Below, piece after piece: positions 11,862-18,760 of a DNA stretch of 33,146 nucleotides. The DNA comes from Rhodospirillales bacterium RIFCSPLOWO2_02_FULL_58_16 (lineage in GTDB: Bacteria; Pseudomonadota; Alphaproteobacteria; Rhodospirillales; 2-02-FULL-58-16): contig MIAA01000002.1 of the NCBI GenBank assembly GCA_001830425.1, positions 36,630 to 69,775 of the forward strand. The letters are read 5' to 3'. Under the pieces are notes generated by a model that was not told where the DNA came from, ran no database searches, and worked only from the letters and a program-made list of their open reading frames with translations. Each line of letters begins with the position of its first letter. Position 1 is the first letter of the stretch. Position numbers and translations under genes: made by a program.

Positions 11862-12838
11862 CAGTGAGACTCCGGTATGCGCGGCGTTTTCTGCGCGAAA
11901 TCGTACTCGGCCATGATGATCCGCCACCGCTCTTCCTCGGTAAGATTGAGTTTCCATTCCGGCATCGCCGAATCCCAGGGCGTAGCCTCGACCGGCAAGC
12001 CCGGCCCGCCGTTGCTGACGCGCCAGAATGTGTATCCCTGAACAATCGTCTCGATAGTGCCGTTGTCGGTGAAATTGATCGGCCGCAACTTGAAGCCGTC
12101 GGCCATAGGTCCGTCGCCCGACACGCTGTCGCCGTGACAGGGGCGGCAGTTCATGGCGTAAAGGGCGCGGCCCTCGAACAGCGTCTTCTCCAGCAACGCC
12201 GCCTTGGCGCTTTCTTTGCTTGAAGTTCCGGACTTGAGTTCAGCCAGATACTTCTTCATCGGCTCGGTGGGGATGAACCCAAGCGCCGGGCTGCCGGGAT
12301 TCTTCTTCCGCCACCGCTCGACATCGGGCATCACCTGCCGGATGAAGGCAGCCTCGCCGGCCTTGGCCTGCTGTACGAAAGCCTCGATATCGGCGTCGGC
12401 AGGGTTGGCCAGCGGATTCTCGACCGCCTCCATTTCCTTGGGAAAGTTCGACGACGGATGCTGGATGCGCAACGACGACGGGACCTCGAACCTTGGAACA
12501 GTAGCGTCGTAAACCTGCCAGCCGACCAGCGGCGGCAGCATCGCCATCACCGCCAGGCGCAGCTTCTTGCCGTATCCTCCTTCGATGAAGCGGCGTAGCG
12601 GACGCATGAATTCGTCAAGATTGTCGTCATTAAAAGTAACGAACAGGAACAGCGCCACCAGCGTCAGCACCATGTAGAACAACACCAGGGTGCCGGGCAC
12701 AGGCAAGGGAAACGGCATTCCGGTGATCTGCCTCGACGCCGCCGGGATTCCCCACTTGACCAGCGAGAAGACCGCCAGCAACGCCAGCACGATAGTCCCG
12801 AAACGACCTATCCTGAATCTTGCGATCTTCATCGTCAC
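11861..12838 (-). CDS. Membrane-anchored monohaem cytochrome c
   Basis: 325 residues from a GTG at 12838 (GTGA overlap with the previous stop); an ATG two codons later (12832) is an equally good start. Three predicted membrane helices (about 13-33, 47-68, 94-110) are followed by a periplasmic domain with one haem site CRPCH (C231-H235) and the context GDGPMADGF. The C-terminal part resembles class I cytochrome c. It is overlapped by its neighbours on both sides, so it belongs to a tightly coupled module with the CydA-like protein and the EB_dh fusion. Probable role: electron relay between the membrane subunit and periplasmic partners. Confidence 0.83.
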   Translation of the reverse strand: MTMKIARFRIGRFGTIVLALLAVFSLVKWGIPAASRQITGMPFPLPVPGTLVLFYMVLTLVALFLFVTFNDDNLDEFMRPLRRFIEGGYGKKLRLAVMAMLPPLVGWQVYDATVPRFEVPSSLRIQHPSSNFPKEMEAVENPLANPADADIEAFVQQAKAGEAAFIRQVMPDVERWRKKNPGSPALGFIPTEPMKKYLAELKSGTSSKESAKAALLEKTLFEGRALYAMNCRPCHGDSVSGDGPMADGFKLRPINFTDNGTIETIVQGYTFWRVSNGGPGLPVEATPWDSAMPEWKLNLTEEERWRIIMAEYDFAQKTPRIPESH

Positions 12839-13812
12839 TCGCCCTTCTGCATGATCATGTACGACAACACATCCTGGAAATCCTTGACGGTCATTGCCTC
12901 CGAAAGGTCGTCCGGCATCAGGCTTCTGGTCGGGTCTTGGGTGATTTCCTTGATCTCAACGCGCCTGATGGTGACTACTTCGCCGGCGACCTTGGCGATG
13001 TCGATCTCGTCGGGGGTCTCACGGGTTTTAAGGCCGGTGACCAGACCTCCGTTCTTGTCGGTCACCACATGTGTCTCGAAGCCCTTGGTGATGGCCTTGG
13101 TCGGCCTGAGAATTGCTTCCGAAATGTATTTGATGCCGCGCTTGCCGATTTCCGACAGGTCGGGTCCGGCCAGACCGGGTTTTTCGCCGCCCTTGACCAT
13201 ATGGCAAAAGGCGCAAGTGTCCTTAAATACGGCGGCGCCGTGGCCTGGGTCGCCGCCTCCGGCCGCCGCCGCCGCCTGGATTTTGTCATAGAACTTCTTA
13301 GATATCCCGCTCGGATTATTGAGCGCGTCGATGTCAACGTCGCCACCCTGACTTTGCAGGTAAGAAATCACCGCCTTGATTTCGTCAAGGCTGAGCGAAA
13401 TCGGCGGCGCGAAAACGACGGCCATCTCATTCTTGTAGCCTTCAACCAAAAAGGCGCCGGGATCGGCCAGGCTTTCGACCAGATAGTCAGTAGCGGTAAA
13501 AGGTTGCCCCGTCTTGTCCTTGCGATCCTTGGCGCGCTCAACGGCGCGCCCCCCCATCGGCAGCGGGAATTTGTCGCCGAACTGGCCGTGATTGGGACCA
13601 CGCACCGCGCTGCCCTGTCCTCCCATGCTGTGACAGGTATAGCAGCGGCCCTTGCCCCAATAGATGGCTTCGCCCCCTTCGGGGCTGACCTCGACGACGT
13701 TTGCCGCCTTCTTCTCGCCGCCGGTAAGGCCGGTGACCGAGTAGCCGACCCACAGGAACGTGGTCAGCACCAGCAGAAGGAAGACGAAGACCTTGCTAAC
13801 CGCGTTGGACAT
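12835..13812 (-). CDS. Dihaem cytochrome c with N-terminal membrane anchor
   Basis: 325 residues. One hydrophobic N-terminal helix (about 6-28), probably an uncleaved anchor or signal, is followed by two haem-c sites: CYTCH (C57-H61) and CAFCH (C200-H204). The first domain carries GRCYTCHSMGGQG and a large insertion; the second is followed by a GPDLSEIG motif typical of class I cytochromes. It lies 21 bp after the CydA-like gene. The arrangement (membrane subunit plus anchored cytochromes) recalls cytochrome c subunits that dock on oxidases or quinol-cytochrome c complexes. Function is inferred from position. Confidence 0.84.
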   Translation of the reverse strand: MSNAVSKVFVFLLLVLTTFLWVGYSVTGLTGGEKKAANVVEVSPEGGEAIYWGKGRCYTCHSMGGQGSAVRGPNHGQFGDKFPLPMGGRAVERAKDRKDKTGQPFTATDYLVESLADPGAFLVEGYKNEMAVVFAPPISLSLDEIKAVISYLQSQGGDVDIDALNNPSGISKKFYDKIQAAAAAGGGDPGHGAAVFKDTCAFCHMVKGGEKPGLAGPDLSEIGKRGIKYISEAILRPTKAITKGFETHVVTDKNGGLVTGLKTRETPDEIDIAKVAGEVVTIRRVEIKEITQDPTRSLMPDDLSEAMTVKDFQDVLSYMIMQKGE

Positions 13813-13833
13813 CTTGGCTTTCCCGTATGATTC

Positions 13834-15963
13834 TCATTCAGACTTCTCGCCGTGCTTGCCGGCATTGATGCCGCCCAACCAGAACATGAAGGCTACGGCT
13901 AGCAGGAACGTCAGGACCGCCAAACTTACTCCTTGCGTCATCGAGAAGTTGCTGAGCGTGAAGGACCAGTCGGAGGTGTCGCGCATGACGCCGAAGATAT
14001 GCCAGTCGCCGCGCAGGCTTGAGCGAATGAAACCCATCAGTCCCATATTCATGGTGATGATAAAGGTGAGCAGCATCAGCGCGTATTGGCTGCGCATGGT
14101 CATGTTGCCCCAACGCAACGGGCCGATTTCCTTGGCGCCCCGGAACAGGAACATATCAATGGCGGTGACCAGAATCAGGCAACTGATCAATTGCAGGAAC
14201 TGGCTGACCGCGACGTTACGCAGGAACGGCGAGGCCTTCTCCATCACCACGAAGCCATAAACGCCGAGGAAGACGGCGACGTTAAAGGCGGTGACGGCCA
14301 GATACAGCACCTGGGCCAACTTGCCCTTGTCCTTCAGCGCCAGACCGACTGCCAGCGCCGCAACGGCGCAATTGAACAACAGCAGATAGCCGACGGTGCG
14401 GAAGTACACGGCGCGATCAGCGGGCAAATCAAGGCCGGCCGGGTCCATCGTCAGCAGGGTCGCGGCATACTGGCCGACCAGCGTGATCGCCGCCGCGCCG
14501 GCCAGCGGAATCACGATTTTCGGCAGACGACCCTGCCGGCTGATGGGCACTACGTCGCCCTTGTTGCCCCGGCGGTAAAGCAGGAAGCTGAAAAAAGTGG
14601 ACAAAATGATCAGATTGACCACCGCGTTCTTGGCCGGCATCAAGCCGAGGTATTTCAGCGTCGGATGATACTGGCTGCCGCCCATGGCGCCCACTTCCTG
14701 GCCGGACAGCGGCAGATTGTGCGGGGTCAGCCAGACGGCGAAGCACACTATGATGACCCCCAGGATGTACTTGATGTACTTGTAATAACGCTCTGCTCCC
14801 GGAATGCGGGTCATGCCGCTCCACAGGTAGTAATTGCTGATCAGGAACAATGACCCGACCAGCATCGCCTGGATAATGAAGGTCCACGAGAAGTCGCCGC
14901 CCATCATGTTGTTGCCCATGACGGCGCTGGTCGAATAGACCTCGCGCCCCAGATAGTAGCCGGCGAAGGGCAGCGGAATCAGGGCGCTGATGGCCACGAA
15001 GTTGGCGATATAACCCATCCAGTCGTAGTGTGCCTTCTCCTCCATGGTCTTGGCGCCGATAAACTTGACAGCGGCATACGAGCCGGCGACCAGCCCGCCG
15101 AAAGCGAGGTTGCCGAGAATGCGATGAATGACGATGGGCGTGGCCAAGATGTTCTCAAAGGCCTGCCATGTGGTTCCGACGAACACGCCGTCCGTATCGA
15201 CGCCGACCGGACTCATCATGAATCCCGCCCAACTGTTGGCGAGTTGCATGATCGCCGTGCCGAAAATGTTGAGCTGGATGCCGATCATCACATGTACGGA
15301 CTTGGCGTCGCGCATAATCAGGAAGCCGGCGCCCGTCGGCATGATATAGAGAAGGGCGATCCAGACGCGGGTGTCGCCGCGCATTCCGTCGCCGAACGCT
15401 CCCACCAGCATCAAAGCGCCGATTGCCATGATCACTGCGCCCACTCCCTGGAAAACACGCCGCAGCGAAAGCGAAAACGGCTTGCGGTCGCTCAACCAGT
15501 CCCATCCGTAGTAGTAAAGATAGAGCGCGAAGGTCTCGCCGAAGAACAGCAGCGCATAGATGAACATGATGTCCTTGAAGATGCCCGCCATATAACCCAT
15601 GAAGGTCGGATAGAGAGTGAACAGGGCGAAGGCCAGCAACCCGCCGAAGGCCGCCGTGGTGGCATAGGCGATGCTGAGCAGGCTGGTGAATTCGTAGGCC
15701 AGTTTGTCGAACTTGGCGTCGTTCTGCTTCCAGCCGACGATCTCGATGATCACCGCAAACAGCGGCACACCCAGCACGAAGGCGGCGAAGAAGAGGTGCA
15801 TTTGCGCCAGGAACCAAACCAGACGCCGCGAATCGAGGCCCACGAACTGCCGATACTCATTGGGTTCGAGCGCAAAAGCCGGCCAGGCGGCCATCAGCGC
15901 TGCCGCCAGTGCGACGCCCATGATCAGCAGATTTCGACTCCTCGTCGTCCGGGCAGCGGTCAT
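13834..15963 (-). CDS. CydA-like (cytochrome bd family) large membrane protein
   Basis: 709 residues from ATG 15963, whose ATGA overlaps the stop of the upstream cytochrome gene; GGGGGAAG precedes it. About 16 hydrophobic helices, including a leading signal/TM segment. The N-terminal half matches cytochrome bd subunit I. H56 (in LAQMHLFF) aligns with the haem-b595-region histidine, E143 in FFGETFALYLYYYGW with the conserved helix glutamate, and H280 (PIVIHRI) with the b558 ligand; the SWAGFMMSPVGV segment is also typical. The C-terminal half has several extra helices and no CydB gene follows. I see no clear equivalent of the methionine b558 ligand (RxMxG motif). Similar bd-like proteins occur near molybdoenzymes in nitrite oxidisers. 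Quinol oxidation with cytochrome c, instead of O2 reduction, is a plausible alternative role. Confidence 0.85.
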   Translation of the reverse strand: MTAARTTRSRNLLIMGVALAAALMAAWPAFALEPNEYRQFVGLDSRRLVWFLAQMHLFFAAFVLGVPLFAVIIEIVGWKQNDAKFDKLAYEFTSLLSIAYATTAAFGGLLAFALFTLYPTFMGYMAGIFKDIMFIYALLFFGETFALYLYYYGWDWLSDRKPFSLSLRRVFQGVGAVIMAIGALMLVGAFGDGMRGDTRVWIALLYIMPTGAGFLIMRDAKSVHVMIGIQLNIFGTAIMQLANSWAGFMMSPVGVDTDGVFVGTTWQAFENILATPIVIHRILGNLAFGGLVAGSYAAVKFIGAKTMEEKAHYDWMGYIANFVAISALIPLPFAGYYLGREVYSTSAVMGNNMMGGDFSWTFIIQAMLVGSLFLISNYYLWSGMTRIPGAERYYKYIKYILGVIIVCFAVWLTPHNLPLSGQEVGAMGGSQYHPTLKYLGLMPAKNAVVNLIILSTFFSFLLYRRGNKGDVVPISRQGRLPKIVIPLAGAAAITLVGQYAATLLTMDPAGLDLPADRAVYFRTVGYLLLFNCAVAALAVGLALKDKGKLAQVLYLAVTAFNVAVFLGVYGFVVMEKASPFLRNVAVSQFLQLISCLILVTAIDMFLFRGAKEIGPLRWGNMTMRSQYALMLLTFIITMNMGLMGFIRSSLRGDWHIFGVMRDTSDWSFTLSNFSMTQGVSLAVLTFLLAVAFMFWLGGINAGKHGEKSE

Positions 15964-16493
15964 TTCTTCCCCCATGCGGTCAGGAACCCGGCAACCGCCA
16001 GGTATTCGGTGTCGCTGAATGAGTTTTCGGCTTCCGTCTTCTCGCAAAGACCGCCGCCGTCAGACATCCGCTTCGCCGCCTTCTTGGGCTTCGGCAGCGT
16101 CTCGGCATGGCAAACGGCGCAGGCATCGGCGAACGCCTTGCCGCCTGTAATCGTGCGGGCGTAAGCCAGCGCCGCCTTTTGCTCGGTCGGACTGATGACA
16201 TCCTTCCAGGCCGGCATCGGGTCTTTTCCGTCATTAATGGTTTTCAGCAACTCGGCATCCTTTTTTTCAAGCCGTTCGCCCTTGGCAAAGCTGGGCGCCC
16301 CTTCGACCAGGGCGGCGCCGTCGTAGCCGTGGCAGACGGCGCAGTTGGTCTCGAAGACATCCCGCGCCGCCGCCAAGCGGGAGTAGGCTTCCGCAGACCC
16401 CATCGAACCGGCGGCGGCTTCCGTCGCAGCTACCGAAAGAAGGAAAATCACCGCCGGCCCTTTCAGCATCATTTGACGATTCATTAGTGGCAT
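15960..16493 (-). CDS. Exported dihaem cytochrome c
   Basis: 177 residues with a Sec signal (about 8-28, ...VAATEAAAG). Two haem-c motifs CAVCH are present at C51-H55 and C125-H129, each in its own small class-I-like domain. The start was chosen at ATG 16493 with GGGAAG five bases upstream; a second ATG at 16484 overlaps the HEAT gene stop (TAATG) and is possible. It ends in an ATGA overlap with the CydA-like gene. Probable periplasmic electron shuttle between the molybdoenzyme side and the membrane module. Confidence 0.85.
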   Translation of the reverse strand: MPLMNRQMMLKGPAVIFLLSVAATEAAAGSMGSAEAYSRLAAARDVFETNCAVCHGYDGAALVEGAPSFAKGERLEKKDAELLKTINDGKDPMPAWKDVISPTEQKAALAYARTITGGKAFADACAVCHAETLPKPKKAAKRMSDGGGLCEKTEAENSFSDTEYLAVAGFLTAWGKK

Positions 16494-18631
16494 TTTGTCT
16501 TCCCGTTCGCGCCGGGTTCGGCGGCGCGCATGGCCACCAGCGTTTCGATGCATATCCCATGGAGATGTTCGCTGCTGCAATCGCCGGCGATTGCCAGCAA
16601 CCGTCGTTCGGCATCAATGGAAGATATCCTGGCAAGCGTCCGCACCACCTCGCCATGAGTCTCATCGGAGCCGTTAAACAAGAGCAAAAGCAGTTGATCG
16701 CCGATCTCCGGCCAGCTCGATTCCGGCCCGATCACCGCCAATGCGGCCCGGCAGATGCCTCTGTCCTCGTCGCCGAGAGCGCGGATGAGGAGAGCCGGCG
16801 GCGCCTTGTCGCCCATCGCCTTCAGCGCGTCAACCGCACACCGTCGAATCATCGGATCGCTGTTATCAAGCAGGATTTTAACGACGCTTTCGACCGCTTC
16901 TCCGCCGGACAGTTCCGCCAACGCGCCGGCGGCGGCGATCCTTACATCGCGTGATTCGGCGCCGAGACCGGCCCTTGCCAGCGGCAAGGCATTTCGCTCA
17001 CCGAGACGGCCCAGAGACCGCAAAGCCGCCGCCCGCAATCCGTCGTCAGAAGACGCGGCGGCGGCGGAGAGGGCAACCAAAACATCCGGTCCCGGCTGTC
17101 CTAAATTACCGAGAAGATGCACCGCCGCGATGGTTTGCTGACCGGTATTGGCCGGGAGTTCGGATTTTTCGCCCGTCTCCGGCTCGCGCCGGGGGTTTGC
17201 CGCCAGGATCGAGGCCAATGTGGAGGAAGCCGGATCGCCCGCTTCCTCATCCTCCGTTCTCTCTGTTTCCGGCGGCGTCGGATCGGCGTTCCCGCCATTG
17301 GCCGGAAGTCGGATGGCCAAGCGGTCAACCTCGTCTTGCACCATACGCGACAGCAACGATACGACCTCGGTCGGAGCCGCCTTGGCCAGAACCGACATGG
17401 CGGCGACCGCCACATGCAAACTCGGGTCCCGGACAGCCGACCGGAGAGCGGCGACTGCGGCGTCATGCTGACCGGACGGAGCAGCAGGCGTCAGCGAAGC
17501 CTTCAAACCGTTGACGGCGGCCAGTCGTATTTCATCGTCCTCCTGGGGAGTTGTCAGGATAGACAACAAACGCGACTGACCGCCCGCTCCACCTATATTC
17601 CCCAGAGCTTCCACTATTTCACGTCGCAAGCGCACGGCATCTTTTTGATCGAGAAGGGACAGCAGGGCTGCCTCATCGGTCTCGCCTCCGCACCGGCCAA
17701 GCAGCGTAATTATATGTCGGCGCACTTTACCGTCGGCGCCGACCGGCATCTTCCGCAGATCGGCGGCGGCCTTCGGGCCGGCCACCGTCACCAGCGCCGT
17801 CGCGGCGGCGCACTGCACATCCGGATCGTGATCCGCCAACCGCCCGGCAATATCACCGGCGGTTACCGGCCCCCAATGAGCCAAGGCGCGAATAACCTCG
17901 ACTCGAACAGACGGATCGGCATCGCCGAGGGCGGCGGTCAAACCGCCGACGACATCAGCGTAAACCGGTGAATCAGGGAAGCGCCCGGCGTCCACCTCCA
18001 CCAGCGCCTTGGCGGCGCATCGGCGTCCCGAACGACCGCCACCGCTCAATTGGGAAAGAAGAAAGTCCGTGGCCAGGGGATAGCCCAGGCGGGCGAGAGC
18101 GTAAAATCCGGCTTCCTGAAGATGATGGTTGTTCTCGTCCGCCACCGCCTTGATCACCGCCTCGACTGCGCGTTCGTCGCCGCAGTTGCCGAGCGCTTTC
18201 AGAGCCAGACTCTCCACCTCGCTTGAAACGGGATAGTCGAGATCATGGCAACGATAATCAAGATCGGGATATCCCGCCCCCCGCAAGCAACGGATAAGCG
18301 GATCAATTGCGCCGGCGCCGAGGAGGTTGGAGAGAGCCTTTACGGCTTCGATGCGGACGCCTCCGTCCTGGTCCCTCTCCAGACGATCCACGAGAGAACC
18401 CAGCGCCTCGACCGCACGCAGGCGACCGAGCGAGGCTGCCGCCTCCATCCGCACGTTGGGGTCGTCATCGCCAAGCAAGGCGACAAGATGGCGAACTACC
18501 TCGGCGTCGCCGTCCGTTTCCGCCAACGCCCTCGCCACCGCGCACCGCGCTATTGAATCCCGCCCGTGAGCGACGGTGGCGCAAAGACGCACAAAACCAT
18601 CTGATCCCATCAAGGTCATACTATCCACCAC
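16484..18631 (-). CDS. Large HEAT-repeat protein
   Basis: 715 residues from GTG 18631 (an ATG at 18619, after GGTGG, is the main alternative). It is built almost entirely of about 30-residue helical repeats with motifs such as DPNVRMEAAASLGRL, VRIEAVKALSN and RDVRIAAAGALAEL, interrupted near 450-500 by an acidic, Pro/Glu-rich linker. No signal peptide or membrane helix, so it is probably cytosolic, unlike nearly every other product of the operon. HEAT scaffolds bind proteins. Placed directly after the molybdoenzyme gene, it could be a maturation or assembly chaperone for the enzyme before Tat export. No enzymatic motif is visible. Confidence 0.85.
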   Translation of the reverse strand: MVDSMTLMGSDGFVRLCATVAHGRDSIARCAVARALAETDGDAEVVRHLVALLGDDDPNVRMEAAASLGRLRAVEALGSLVDRLERDQDGGVRIEAVKALSNLLGAGAIDPLIRCLRGAGYPDLDYRCHDLDYPVSSEVESLALKALGNCGDERAVEAVIKAVADENNHHLQEAGFYALARLGYPLATDFLLSQLSGGGRSGRRCAAKALVEVDAGRFPDSPVYADVVGGLTAALGDADPSVRVEVIRALAHWGPVTAGDIAGRLADHDPDVQCAAATALVTVAGPKAAADLRKMPVGADGKVRRHIITLLGRCGGETDEAALLSLLDQKDAVRLRREIVEALGNIGGAGGQSRLLSILTTPQEDDEIRLAAVNGLKASLTPAAPSGQHDAAVAALRSAVRDPSLHVAVAAMSVLAKAAPTEVVSLLSRMVQDEVDRLAIRLPANGGNADPTPPETERTEDEEAGDPASSTLASILAANPRREPETGEKSELPANTGQQTIAAVHLLGNLGQPGPDVLVALSAAAASSDDGLRAAALRSLGRLGERNALPLARAGLGAESRDVRIAAAGALAELSGGEAVESVVKILLDNSDPMIRRCAVDALKAMGDKAPPALLIRALGDEDRGICRAALAVIGPESSWPEIGDQLLLLLFNGSDETHGEVVRTLARISSIDAERRLLAIAGDCSSEHLHGICIETLVAMRAAEPGANGKTKCH

Positions 18632-18686
18632 ACCCGCCTGTCTTAACCTGATTAATTGTCCTGTTCACCGATCGGATCGGAGATGA

Positions 18687-18745
18687 ATGAGGTCCCGCAG
18701 GCAAGGGGGAGCAGTCGGGAGAAACTGCCGCACACGGGACCTCAT
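18687..18745 (-). promoter_or_regulatory. Intercistronic stem-loop between molybdoenzyme and HEAT genes
   Basis: A perfect 11-bp inverted repeat, ATGAGGTCCCG (18687-18697) and CGGGACCTCAT (18735-18745), encloses a second stem GCAGT/ACTGC. It occupies the only sizeable gap (about 130 bp) between the catalytic genes and the downstream cytochrome genes, 15 bases after the molybdoenzyme stop. No T-run follows on the minus strand, so it is more likely an mRNA-stabilising or processing hairpin, or a partial attenuator, than a full terminator. Confidence 0.6.
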
Positions 18746-18760
18746 ATCACCCAGGGATGA

